64,000 bases of DNA from Rallus limicola (Eukaryota > Chordata > Aves > Gruiformes > Rallidae), in assembly GCA_022605955.1 (NCBI GenBank), contig JAKCOZ010000001.1:15430146-15494145 (forward strand). The letters run 5' to 3'. Under the pieces are notes generated by a model, which made no database searches, was not told where the DNA came from, and saw only the letters and a program-made list of their open reading frames with translations. Every line of letters begins with the position of its first letter. Position 1 is the first letter of the stretch. The position numbers and the translations under genes were made by a program. Positions 14,349-28,000 of the stretch are shown here, one piece after another.

Positions 14349-14897
14349 GGTGTGACCAGAAAGTCAAGGGAGATGATTCTTCCCCTCTAGTCCACTCTCA
14401 TGAGACACTACTTGGAGTGCTGCATTCAGCCCCCAACATAAGAAGGACAGACGAGAGTCACCAAGGTGATCAGGGGGCTGGAGCACCTCTACTATGAGGA
14501 CAGGCTGAGAGAGTTGGGCTTGTTCAGCCATAAGAGAGAAGGCTCCAGGCAAACCTTGTTGCAGCCTTCCACTACCTAAAGTGAGGGCATCTACAAGACC
14601 TCTACAAGAAAGCTGGAGAGGGTCTGTTTACAAGGGTGACAGGACAAGGGGTAATGACCTGAAGCTGAAAGAGTGTACATTTAGATTAGATAAAAGAAAA
14701 AAAATTCTACCCTGTGAGGGTGGTGAGACCCTGGCACAGGCTGCCCAGAGAAGTTGTGTTCCTGGCAGCTTTCAAGGCCAGGTTGGATGGGGCTTTAGGC
14801 AACCTGGGCTAGTGGAGGGTGTCCCTGCCCACAGTGGGGGGTTAGAACTAGATGATCTTTAAGAACCCTTCCAACCCAAACCATCCTGCAGTTCTAT
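14349..14897 (+). mobile_element. CR1 LINE, about 0.55 kb 3' part
   Basis: Plus-oriented CR1 with the reverse-transcriptase tail region (GGAGCACCTCTACTATGAGG, GACAGGCTGAGAGAGTTGGG), a frame-broken domain, and the 3' end (GAACCCTTCCAACCCAAACC) to about 14897. Only 45 bp separate it from the CR1 of opposite orientation that starts at 14942. Confidence 0.92.
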
Positions 14898-14941
14898 CAG
14901 TGCAAATAGTAATGAGGTCAAAAAGACAAAGCTTGGAAATT

Positions 14942-15205
14942 AGAATCATAGACTGTACTGAGTTGGCAGGGACCCACAAGGACTGTCAAGTCCAAATCCT
15001 TGTTCCACGCAGGACCAGCCAAGTCAGAGGCTGTGAGTGAGTGCATCATCCATATATTTCTTGAGGTCAGTCAAGCTGGGTGCTGTGACCACTTCCCTGG
15101 GGAGCCTGTTCCAGTAGCTGACCACCCTCTCAGTAAAGAACCTCTTCCTAATGTCCAACCTAAACCTCCCCTACCACAGTTTCATACTGTTCATCTAAGT
15201 GCACC
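14942..15205 (-). mobile_element. CR1 LINE 3' fragment
   Basis: Reverse-oriented CR1 tail with its 3' end at the left (AGAATCATAGACTGTACTGA), then GGGGAGCCTGTTCCAGTAGC and CCTCTTCCTAATGTCCAACC. It lies tail to tail with the preceding plus-oriented CR1 and looks like a different subfamily. Confidence 0.92.
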
Positions 15206-18200
15206 TCCTCCATTGCCAGGTTAAATAAAGCCTGTTCATGAGGTAAGACTGTCTGCACCATCACCATCATCTTTATTTTATGTGTAGGTAGACAGTATCT
15301 TCAATGGCTATTGAGTTGACAAAAGGAATGAAGGGTATGTTCTACAAACATAAAGGCCCTGAAGCTACAAAATGTTACATACAACTTCTTAAATCTTATA
15401 ACCAACAAGATATCATGTTCAGCAATATCACATGTCCTCATGCAAAGCATGAGGGCTGCAAAGACTTAGAGCATAGTTATTTGCTTTCCCAGGGAAAGAG
15501 GAGTGAGGATGAAGCAGAACTTTCACCCAATTCCTCTCCAACTCTTCTGCTTGTAGAAGATAATAAAACATTTTATGTATCATATAGCAAGATTTGTATC
15601 ACATATCTACATCAAGATCCTCCTGCATATAACAAGCTATTTCTCACTGCCAGGCAATCTGCTCAGCAGCAGGCAGGAGGAGGCCAGGCCAGGCAGTCCC
15701 TGTCCATGGTACTTTCATCAGGCTGAGTTTCTGAAAGCCACCGCAGACCTTCTGGAGCTGGAAGTTTCTGAGCATCATTTTGCACTATTAGATTCAAGTA
15801 GCTGGGAAAGCTCCATAAACAGTGATGTCTCACAGCCAGAACCACTTTGGCCAGAAGGATTGCCATGGCACTGAACTGGCTTCAAACCAGAGAAATAAGC
15901 AGGATGGTACTTAAGCTACAGAAGCATTAAAAACGCTTATAAAATTAAACACAAGCATTCAAGTCAGGCCAAGACCACTGCAAGGATGGGTCACTTCATT
16001 CAGAGTGCCGGAAGAACTCAAATATAAACCTCTGAAAAACAGCCATGCTTATCTTCTGAGATATTCCTCACTACCAGGGGAATGGAATGAGGCAATATTT
16101 GACACCAGTTTTTATATATTACTCCTGGAAGACAAAACAACCAACCAGTGCAACTCAAAGAAAAGTCAGTAGAACTAAGAAATAAAGACATTTTTTAAAA
16201 AGCGAAATGAATATATGTACAAAGGACAGACTAAATACTCTGATCTCTGAGCTATGGATAGCTGCAGTGTAAGAATGAGAAAACCTGAGGTAAATCAATA
16301 AAAAAGCAAATGTAGCGGAGAAGGAAGAGAGTTTTTATTCACTCTTCATTTGTTCTGTAATTCATGTTTTATCAGTTTTAACTTTCAAAACATCTACTAT
16401 TTCATACAATGCTCAGAGTGAATTCACTCACATGGGATGGCAAGGAGGTCTAAATTTTATAAGGCTCTATAATTTAATGGAAGAATTCACAAGGGGAAAA
16501 GAAAATCAACTAAAAAAAGTCTTGTAGCTGGTATAGGAAGACCCTAAGCCACAGATCATAAAAGTGTTGCAAGAGGAAGTCTTGATGAACGTATTTTTCC
16601 CCATTGCATTTGCTTCTAGCTCTTTTCAGGAGACAAAACATCTGGCAACAAACTACAAACCAAATTTGATACTAACATTTGTATGGTCTTTCTATAGACA
16701 TGAATCCTTGATTCCCACGGCCACTGTCACAAGAGTGCAGCATTTCAGGTTGGTTTACTTATTTTGTACACAGAGTACAAAGAGACAATCAGAATTTGTA
16801 CTAGCATCCTATAGGGCTGGAAAAAAGATGAGAAGCCCCGTGGTGTTTATTTACTTATTTCCAGTATCTGTATGACATGGCAGGTTCCCAGGGGATAAAA
16901 AAAAACAACCATAAAGTTTACAGACAGTCCATTTAGGTTTTCAGATTCAACATCTATCAACAAAGTCACTCTTGGAAAAGGTGAAAAGAAAGATAATCCT
17001 CTTCCATTCTTGCATATACCCACCAACACTTCAGATTGGAGGATTTCAGTTCCTATCTTTTTATTCACCTGACGTCTTCTGGAAAAATGAACTAACCTTG
17101 GCTTCAGTTAACACTGCAAGCAAAGTCTGACAAATAGCAATGCATAGGTAAGTCAACATATGATATAGCAGATGCAAGTCTAAAGTAACGAACAGTTTTT
17201 ATTTAACTCCTTAAAATATCATACAGTCATGAGAATCTTCTCAAAGGTAAAAACACTCACTAATATGAATTAGGTGCAGTTGCTACAAACTTTCATGCCT
17301 GCTACAATACAGTCTTGTCATAAACCAGTACGGTTTTGGGAGAATCTAGTTTCATTTTTAGTCCTTTTTATGTCCCATCTCTTTCTGCAAAGATATACAC
17401 GTTTCATTCAGTGGTATCATGGTGATGGATGCAGTGATCAGTCATAAATTTGGTGTAAGTAGAACAGTGAAGAGCACCTTACCATCTCTTCAGTACTGCA
17501 TTCTAGCACACTCTGGCAAGTAAAACCTGAGCCAAATTTCTATATGCTTATAAAACCCTGAAAATCAATACCAGAGAGCAAGGTACTTCCTCAGGCTTAA
17601 TCTTCCCCCAGGTAGAATGGTTCGCAGTTCAGAAACACATGGTCCTCATTAGCAAGAGGAGGCTGGAATCCAAATGTCTTCTAATGTGCTGATCAAACAG
17701 CCATCACTGGAACTAAGCACCTTATCTAATACACAGGCCTTTCACACAGCAACAATTCTTGTTGAGACTGCCAGTGGCAATCACATACAGACTAAAGAGG
17801 AAAGTGTTCTTCATCTGATAGAGTAAAAAAAAAAAAAGTATGATTTCAAGCTTCTGAAGAGTACAGCTGTAAAAAAGCACTTATTAATGTAAACCCAACT
17901 GTGGTTCATGTGAATTCCAAAGTCTAATTTGGACATGCCCACTGGGAAACCCTTGAAGGACAATAAGGCTGTGTAAACTGTCACCTTCACAGAACATAAG
18001 CAGAAATCGAGGGTAGGTCCCAAATTCTCTCGTAAGAGCAGAAAGCAAAACAGACACACAAATGCTCTTCAAAGATGGTGATCTTGTATACATGGCATAC
18101 TTGGGGAAAAAAAAAAAATCAGTTAGAAGTCAGTACAGCACTGAACTGCATCTTAAATGAGACAGTGCTTACCTGACACAATCATGTTGATACACAACTG

Positions 18201-18715
18201 CAAACATTAGTCTATCTAGGCATGTGAATAAAAAAGTGTTAGCTTTTGACAGATGGTTATTCTAATTGCTACAGCTTTACATTACATTGAGTTTGTTAGG
18301 TACAAAAACAACATAAAACTTAAAATAGGGAAAAAGAACAGGTTATTTTTTTGTCATTTTAAATGGAAGTTGAGAGGTACTGAGATGAAAGCAAGAGCAT
18401 CCAGAAGATAAACAAAACCTGAATGTTAAGTTAATTGCTTGTAGCAACTAATCACAATTCCAGTGACTTTTAAATCTCATCATAAATGAATTACTTCTCA
18501 AAGAAAACCGTCATATGCATCAACTTTAGCTGACAAAAACAAATCCCATCAGACAGTTACAGAAAAAGCCTTCACACCCAAACCCACAGGAAGTAACACA
18601 CTAGAAAGTATATGAAAACAGCAATGTATTCTCCAGTTGGTTAGGAACTAGTACAGGCTAATGTTCTCACCTCCAGCTTTCAAGAATGTAATATCGAATT
18701 TTGGTTGATTTTTAC
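15206..18715. other. AT-rich intron with an orphan 140-codon frame
   Basis: The plus frame 15304-15726 starts MAIELTKGMKGMFYKHKGPE and has no recognised domain, no splice logic and no promoter. I treat it as chance. Nothing else was recognised. Confidence 0.55.
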
Positions 18716-18788
18716 CTTTGACAGTTTCCAAGGGCTGCCAAAGCCCACAAGGATCCGTCCTGGCTACATTCAGTGCAAAAATGAAACC
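18716..18788 (-). other. Candidate noncoding exon in the TNRC6B 5' intron
   Basis: On the minus strand a long pyrimidine tract ending TTGTCTCCTTTTAG directly precedes 73 nt that end AAAG|GTAAAAAT. The segment is about half GC inside AT-rich intron. Two of three frames are open through it; the only internal ATG is followed at once by TAG. 73 nt is a typical internal exon length but is not a multiple of three. No TNRC6B coding motif is present, so a 5'UTR exon is the likeliest reading. It could be spurious. Confidence 0.35.
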
Positions 18789-21700
18789 CTAAAAGGAGAC
18801 AAAAAGAAATTAAACGGTCAGTCAACTGCAGGCATTACTAGATTGAAAAAAAAAACCCAGTAAATTTTCTCCAAAATTCAGCAACCCTTACTCACAAAAC
18901 ATTTAGAAAAAGCCACATTCATCTAAATGAAGTCACACAGCGCAATCAAAAAGCTGTAATCATGACAGAAGTGTGCCAGCTCCCTTTCCCCCTCCTCCCT
19001 GTAATTTATGCAGTATTGGGGAGATGGGGAAAAGAGTTACAGTTAGGGTTAGAGTTAAGGAGAAGTACCTTTCTTCTCACTATTTTGCCCCTTCAATTGC
19101 CACATCAATCTAAGAAATCATTCTTCAAAGGCTAGAAATTTATGCACTGCAAAAAGCATTTACTTGCTGAGCCTTAGGCTCAAATTTCAACTCAGATCTT
19201 AGCAAATGTAGGCTTTTATAGAATAAAGTACAACTGTTGAAAATGCTACCTCAGAAAAAAATGTTGAAAAAAACTTTGTTTATTGCTTCCATGTACTTAT
19301 TACGCACCCATTACCCTACAACTCAGACAAACCATCCATTTTGAGAAAAGGATAACAATACTTATAATATGACCCACCAAATCATCTAAGTGGTACTTTA
19401 TACCTGTATCTATACTGACTAGTTGACTAGCTTGCTCTGAATCGTTGCTAAATAGTACAGATACAGGCCTGACACTGTACCTTGCATAGTACTGCATGAC
19501 AAACTTCAAACTGATATTCAACAGGAAGCTCCCCTTCCAGGGATTTACTGTCACTATCAGAGTATCTGTAAATTTTGACACTGGAGTCACTTTAAAAAAA
19601 AAAAGACATTAACAAAAAACAAGCAAAAAAACCCCTAATAAGAGTCACACAAAAAACCCACTACCAAACAAAAACCCGTAGGTGTAACAGGAATACCTCC
19701 TAAAATAAACACCATCATTTAAATTAGGGACTGCAAATTTTATATGTGCTGAATGTGTTATTTGTTTGGCAGCAAATTACAATTTTGGCATTATTTATAA
19801 TACTTTTCACAACAGTTTGAACTGTTTACTTATTATGCATAGGTACAAAACCAAAGTGTTCATTTTTCATGCAGAACTGAACATGCAGACTGAACACTGC
19901 ACTACAAAAATGGAGGTGCAACATGCCCAGTTTTCTCAATCGCTCTGAAGTAGTTTTTCAAGTGAAAAATCTACATTAAGTACATAATCACCTTAATATT
20001 ACGGTGTCCCAGAAGTATTAGTAACCAGAGTGCAAGCCTAAACTGAGACTGTTTTTACCAGGGAAGGCATTTTAAATCCCTGCTAGAAACTAAGGCTCTG
20101 GAGACAAAAGTCTAGTTGAACTCACTCTTGATTATTTTTACAGTAAGTGAATACATAGTTCAAAATGAGTAAGAAGCCACAACATTTACCATGTTGCAAT
20201 ATTTCCTCCATTGAATAAAAAGCACTGTTTTCAGTTGTGTTTACCTGGCTTTATGAGACAGTAGATTAAAAAAATACTTCTATTACTGAAATATATTGAA
20301 ATTAACATGTGGAGGTAAGAGTATTTTCCCTATAAATTTCCAAAACTAAAGAAAAACATGAAAAAATTGATTCTTTAACCAGATGTTAAACTATCATCCA
20401 TCTCTCTAAAACATCTCAGAAATACTCATAATCCACAGACTCAAGCACATAATACCTTATAGGTGGAGTCAAAGGCTGTTGTTGACTTAGCAGTTTTAAT
20501 CATGCATGTCTGACATACACCCCCATTGAATGAGAATATCAGCCAATGAGCAAGACTAAACGCCTGTGAAGTTTCTGACAGCACAGGATCTTAAGTTGGA
20601 GAACTGGAAACATTCCAAGAGCTGGCCAAGAATCAGCTTTTCCCAGAAAGGGGCTGTGGCAGGCCAGAAACACACTACTGAAACACTGTAACATTAATAT
20701 CTAACAAAAGCATTCAAAGTTACAGCCAAACCACCACATGCTTATGGACCACTAATGGCTCCAAGGGGAAAGAGCTAACATGCTACTAATTATGCCAATA
20801 ACCTGTCTTATCTAATTACAGAATCTTATTCATGAAGTATGGGTTCCTACCCCTAATTGAAAGGCTCTTGTCAGTATCTAACTTTTTATAGATGTAAGAC
20901 AAGGAAAGACTTGACTGTCCTTCTCCCATTACACTGACAAATTTAGGCCTCTGTTTCTAGAGCATTCACAGTGTTAATTAGCAAACTCAAAGTGGCACAA
21001 GAGACTCCAGTGAAAACCGCTTGGGTTCAAGGCAGAGCGAGATGTGGAACTGAGTGGGACTGCAAAGATATTACATCCAGGAGAATCTCCATGTCTACCA
21101 CAGTCAGAACGTAATTTAAATACCAAGCATACATCTTCTGATTCAATCCTCAGTGTATGTACTACTTCTGCCAGCCAGATCTTTAGGATGCATCCACCTG
21201 CTTGCTTGGACTACAGGGAAAAAAAAATATCCAGGAGAGCAGCCACAGTTAGATTACATAGCCAGAGGAGAGGCAAAGGAGAAAACCAACCCAACCAACC
21301 CACCCGCAGTTCATGTGCTGTTCCTCTGACAGAACAAAGCTGGGGAACTCCCCCTTCCCTGCAAGACTTGTGACAGTTTTTAACCAAGAATTTATCAGCT
21401 AACTACAACACTTATTTATTAGTGCAGGCACACTAAAAGATCAGACTCAGTTTCTATTATCTGGCAATTACAGCAACAATTCATTATACCGACATATTGC
21501 TGGGTTATATGTATTGAGTCCTGCCCTGAGAGAGCAGAGCTGTATGCACATACAGTGTAACGCCCCGAACACTCTCTATGCATTTCTAGTTCCACTACTG
21601 TCACCGTAGCAATTTGCTTAGCTGGGTTATGGAATCTGTGAAGCAGGAGAATATCCTGTACAGTCAGGACTCCTAGACTAGCTTTTTCCCCTCAATTATT

Positions 21701-21999
21701 TTTAGGGTGATGTAAATCTTCCCACATTTGCACAAGTTCTTCACTTACAGAAAATACCTCCTTTCTAGTCACATCACTTAAGTTGCTTTTGTAGGACCAT
21801 GAAATATTTCAGGGGCACAGAACTGAAAGGAACAGGCTGCCTTCAGGAAAATATTTTCTTCAAATTCTTCCCCACCAATCCCATCCAAATCTTAAGATCA
21901 ACACTGGTACCATGTGCAACAATTTCCCACTGACTGTGAGATATGACAGAACAGCATGAAGCTCTAAAAATATAATTTCTACTCACAACTGGGGGAAAA

Positions 22000-22078
22000 A
22001 ACCATGGGGTGAACCTAGTGAGTTGGACTTGATGATTCTTATGGGTTCCTTCCAACTCAGAATATTCTATGATTCTAC
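22000..22078 (+). mobile_element. CR1 LINE 3' tail
   Basis: Short plus-oriented tail: GTTGGACTTGATGATTCTTA, then TTCCTTCCAACTCAGAATAT, ending TTCTATGATTCTA. Confidence 0.85.
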
Positions 22079-25000
22079 AATACCTTGTATAAGAACAAGT
22101 GTGTTCAAGGAAAGTGATTACACAATCTTGCAATAACACCTGAATATTAAGCTTTATGTGTAAAAATGAATCCAATTGCTTACAAATGTCAAGTACTTAA
22201 AGCTACTTTGAAAGAATAACGTATCAGCAGCACTGTACTGGCTAATACTCAAGCCCATTTGAAATCATTCAGAATCCACCACCCTGTCTTAACCACAGCT
22301 AGAATTAAATACCTCAATTTTGGTTTTGTAAAATAAAACCGACTTCCAGGAATGAAAAGAGCTCCAGAGCTATTGGTTTACCACTATACATCCAAGTTAA
22401 CATCACTAAAATCTAAGCTGCTCCCGTTGCCATTACTTAGGCACCATAAAAGACAGACTGTTGTGAAGGTAACTAACAGGTGGCATGTTTCTAAATTCAC
22501 TGCATCACCTTGCTGGCTACTGCCCATGCATTACTTGGTAACAAACTGTTCCTGTCATTGGACGTGCTGCCATAAACTGAGTATTTTTTCTTGAGCTTCT
22601 AGCTTTTAGAGCTTTCTGGGCATGATTTCCATTTGAACAATTTTTCACTAGCAACAGTACATTTGGAGACAAAAAGGGGGTATTTGCTGCCACTGTGGTT
22701 TAACAGTGCCTCTGCTAAGTGGGTACAAGTTTAAAATTAAAGCCTAGTTCTGACTTACATTGTGGAGTGTTTCTGACAAAGCAACCAAGAGCACACGATA
22801 TCCTCAAAAGGCTTCAAGCTGCCGAAAAACATCACCACATAAAAAACAGCTGCTAACTACACAAAACCATCACATACACAATTAAGATACTGGTAAGTTG
22901 GCTTACTGTCATTCAATGACTTCAAAACAGTATAAATTTTTTTTTTCCCCCTATCTACAGCACAATATCACCCTGACAATCATGATTTACTGTAAAAATT
23001 ATCCAGGACAATCCAGGTTTCACTGTAGTAGCCGTTCTCCACTTCACTTTTCAAGACTGAAGAGGGATATGTAATTAAAAACAGTTCAGTGGGAGAAAAG
23101 GTGCTACTGGTGCTTGAAAGCGCATTTACAATCTCTTTGTTTCACACAGCTTAGAGCCATCTCTTCGTATTATTTAGGTGAGAGGAAATCCAGGAAGGAT
23201 TAGCAGTTAAAGGAGAAACAAGCTAAAAGATACAACTAAACAAAGTAGCCAGGAGGAATGGGAAAACTCAGAAATCCTCAACCTCTCATAAAAAAAAGAT
23301 AAATCCAGAGAACAGCATTTAGCAATGGCAGTGAAGAATGCCACAAAATCACCATGGTGTTCTACAGCAAAACATGACAGGATAAAATATCCATTAGGTT
23401 TCATTCAGTCCTGGCTGCACAATTTCGTGTTTTGTTCAATATTTACCTCTCTGCACTTTTTTTGGTACTGTGTGGAAAATGGTTCAGCTGTTATTGCAGA
23501 TATGACACAGCCACTTTCAACAAGAAGATAACGAACTGCAACTTGGAATGGATATCATGTACACTGGTCTGCAGCGCTCTTCTAAGGGAACATGAGAACA
23601 GAAGGACTATACAGAAAGTTCTGTCATTAACCTACATGCACAGAACACAATTCACAGCAATTAAAAGTCTTTTCACTCAAATGTAAACAACCAAACCACT
23701 GTCATAAAATAGAGCACCCCTGAACATGGCAGGGTGTTTTTTGCTAAACAGACAATTACACAACAGGATCCGCTAAAGAACAAACAGTTATTACTGAATT
23801 TGGGATCTCCCCCCTCCCTGCAATCAAAGTTTTTTGTTAGGGAAGACATGAGAAACAAGTGCAAAAGGATGTTTCTCAGACCAAATTTATGGAATGTTTT
23901 CCAAACAACCTAGTAATATTTCTTAACTCTAAAAGAAGAATATAACCTTATTCATTTCATCACCTGGTTACCAGATCATCAGTTTCAAAAGAAGGGTAAG
24001 GAAAGGGAGCTCTGGTCTGTATAAAAATGGTCTTAACTCAGACTTGCTACTTAGAAAAACCTGTTTCCAGCTCTGGAATCTGAAGGCAGCCTTGAAACAT
24101 GAGCTGAAGACAGAACATTGCATTGCCACCTTCCCAGTGTTCCAAAACATTTACATAAACAACATTAAGGTGCTAAATGTTCCTCCTCCCACTAAAGGAA
24201 AAATAAATTGAGAAGTATATTTTAAAAAATGTTTTGTTTACACCTTTTTGCCACTTTCTACTCCACAAAGCAGCTTAAAAATTCACTTATTTCCTGCTCA
24301 CACTGGTTTTGCTAAAGAATCCCTTAAAGGTTAAGTGAACATAACAGGTATTCGTCTCTGCCTCAGCGGCCTATCAGACATTACACATCACTTCCCAACT
24401 GAAATCAAGGTTACATCCCAACTATAATCAGCCCAAGGCTGCCAACTGGTTAAGTTTTACAAAATATTTTGTGCTATGCCCCAGCTATCTTTCCAAACGT
24501 GGTTGAAGCACGTACTTACATGTTTCTATACGGATACACATACTTGTTCATCTTCTGTTCTCTTAAGTCATGCAAACTAACGCTTTTCAGACACAGAAAA
24601 GGAGCTGTTTCACACCACTAATACTGCTTCTGCTTGACAACAGTAGCAATACCCCAAATCCTAATGGAATACAAGCAGTCATTACCATGAGCATCACAAC
24701 GATTACATAAATTTAATTGTGCCCCGGTGACAAAAATGGGGGTGCAAACTCTACTGAGGTAGTTAAACTGCCGGCAATCCATGCACACTATCACTCCCAA
24801 TGCTTCAGCACTGCTGGAGCAAAACCAGAACAGCATCAGCAAGCCTTAATTTCAGAACATTTGCAAAGCAACAGGAAGTCTTCAGAATGAGTTTCCAGGA
24901 GGTCAGGTGAAGAAAAAGAGCAAGGATGTTATACTAGACCAGAGACTCTAAACATTTTTGTCCGTCTTAGGTAAAATGTTATGAGACAGAAGTCTACTTC

Positions 25001-28000
25001 TCAACAGCTCAACTTCAAACCTGGAAGCTGTAAATAGCTCCTTTACTGCTGATAATCCCAACAGAATCATCCCATCAGATGTCTTCCACGGTAGGAACAA
25101 ACTCGGGATCAAAGGTTTCCTTTTAAACTACAAGTAACAGCCAAGTCCTATACAACGATATGCTTATCAAACCCAGAGTGTATTTATCAAAATCGGCGGC
25201 AGTAACTCTATTAAAACTGGTAACGTAGTATGCAGGCATAGGCACAGGAAAGGGGGAGGTGTGGTTTATCCATTGACACATTTAAACAGCAAATTCAGCA
25301 GTTAAAGATACCATTACTGAACATCATTTGCATCACAGGATTGTGATCAAATCCTTTAGTTCCTACTATCTTACTTTATTATAATTAGAAGAAATCAAAA
25401 TTTCCTGTATTAAACCATCTTTTTTTTTTTTTTTTGGTTTGTTGTCTTTAAGAGTAAGCCTTGCATCCTTAGAAATTCACACCAGTGCAGCAAAACTGGT
25501 GCCAGCTCCTACAGCAGTCAAGACACACAGACACGCACACCCTGCCACACATACAGAAGCTCTGCACCCTGTATAACACAGCTTTGGGTAGATGTTTATA
25601 GCCAGGCTGAGCTGAGACAGCGCCAGGAGGAGGGCTGGGGGGTGTGATAGAGAATAAAGCTTAAATCACAGTTTGCTTTTATTTTATTTAATTTCACTCT
25701 CTGCTAGTTCACACACCAAAATTTTCCAAATAAACATTCCGTATTTACCACATTTCTAATCATTAACAACTGAGTACTTTGTTTTATACAAAGACATTCT
25801 GACTTCCTACTAACATGATTATATATGCAGAGAAGTCCAAGATGTTAACACTGTTATTGTCAAAGAAAACAAATACTGAGTTGTTAAGCAAATAATTCTA
25901 AACTATAATTGCAAAAACACAAACTTTCAATATAACCAGCTGCCAAGTTCAGCTTCATCAATATTTATAGCTTGACATCAGTCTCAATTGTGCTTTTCAG
26001 CTATTTTTCCACCTAAGAAAGGAACAGGAAGCTAATTTTTGAAAATTTGCTCTAAAATTAACAGTGTTTTTTCAATCTTTAAAGAAATGAGGCAATACAC
26101 TCGTTTTTAACTGGCTTTTTTCTTTCATTTTTTTTAATAACAAGGTAAAAATTATCAGGGATACAATCCTAGGCCTCAACGCTAGGATCTCTTATAAACA
26201 TGCTCAGAACTACCGAACGTGGAACTATCTGCAAGAACAGTTTTGGAACTGCTCAAGCGTGTGTGAGGTCAGGGCCCTAAAATTCTCAGTCTTTTGACTT
26301 TGGCACAAAACAATTCAACATTCACATCTAATTTCCTCTGAAAGTGGCATTTAAAAGATAAGCAACCAATCATTACTATTTCTGTCAAAAATACATAAGT
26401 CTGCCTTTAGGCTGCCTGCTTGCAACACATGACAATTGATTTTCAGTCGAGCTCTCCCACCATATCTAGAACCGTAACTATTTAAATTTGCTCCTAGTTT
26501 TGAACGTTTTTCACTTCCATATGTTAGTTTTTGTCCATCTTTTATTCAATATGAAGCTCTAGTAATAAAAGTTCCCAGGGGTTTTTTGTGTTAAAACTTT
26601 GTAAAACTCAAGTTATTTTTATTTTATTTACATACCCAGCTGAAGCACAGGCAAGTTAAGCTGATACATAGCACACAAAAGGCAGTACCAGTTACCTAAA
26701 CTGGTGAAACTAAGATTATCCAGCGTTGGGTAAGTACAGGGTTAGAGACAGAGACAGAACAGACCAATTACGACACTATATTCTTGCCCTGAGGCCACCA
26801 GTATGTTATGCTGTCAGGAGCATTTTCCATTGCTTATTAGCCAATGTTAGAAGTATTTGATACAATAGGACTTCTACCTCCCCCCCTCCAAGCTTCTCCA
26901 CAAGCTAATTTAGTTTTCAATTAACAGGAAGTCTTTCTCAATTTGAATCCATTCTCTGCAATACATGAATTGCCAAGGACAGGGAAAAGAAAGTTGGCCT
27001 TTGACTATGAAAGAACCAGAGGAGTTAACTTTGGACAAAGGAGAAGATGATCAGCCAGTTTAGGCTGCTTCTCTGCGTACTCCAAAAATTAGAAAGGCCA
27101 AAGTTACATACAGCTAATTTACGGAGTACTTTGTTTAAAAAGTGAGCGTAAAAGCCCAGCTGTGCAGTAAAAAACATTTTGTATTCTTTCAAGTACCATT
27201 AAGAGGTAACCCTCCCCGTACCTTTTATTAAATATAATAGAAACAACTAAAATCCGCACATCATCTTCATCCTGTCACCACACCAGCAACAAGAAGTGAA
27301 GGAGCAGATCCTGATGCATCCAAACATTTATCCAAGCAAGAAGCACAGCTATATTAAAAAACCCACCAAACATCAATTTAAGCTTTAGCATCCTACTTTG
27401 TTTGGAAGGGCTAGGAAAAATACATGACCTGTGCCTATATAAAATCACCACAAAATCCCCACTTATTTGAGTGGTGGGGGAATACTATTATAAAGACAGT
27501 ATCCATCTCTAAAAGCTTTCCAATGTAGGAAAATTTTCAGAAATATTAAATATTGAGAGGTTTTGCAACATCAATGAAAAATGGTCTGTACCTTGATGAA
27601 CAGTCCCAAATTTACGCCTGGTAGAATCCAATTATAATCTGATGAGGCAGAATCTTAGCTAGAAGAAAGTTAGAAAGTTAATTTGAAACAAATTCTTCTC
27701 AGATCCCAAATACCTATGCAAGGATAAGCATTTAAATTAAAATGGCTGTAATAGTAAGACTTCCTATGTGGATGCACATTTGTTTCAAAGTGGATGGGTT
27801 TTTTTAGCTTCTTACTTAGAAACAGTTTAAATTGAACTTTAAAAAAAAACCCAAAACACAACTCCCAAGCATTCATTTCAGAATAAGCATGTTTTCTGCA
27901 GTTAAACTCCTGCACGTACAGCAATTTATGAGTTTTGTTAGAATCAGGAAAACCTCAATGTATAAAAAGGGTGACAAAGATACTAAAACCCCAAGAGGTA

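Noticed and set aside
15304..15726. 140-codon plus-strand frame in the intron
   Set aside because: No recognised domain and no promoter or splice support. It begins just past a CR1 fragment and is antisense to the presumed host gene.
19043..19052. TTAGGGTTAG, possible interstitial telomeric repeat
   Set aside because: Fewer than two full units; expected by chance.
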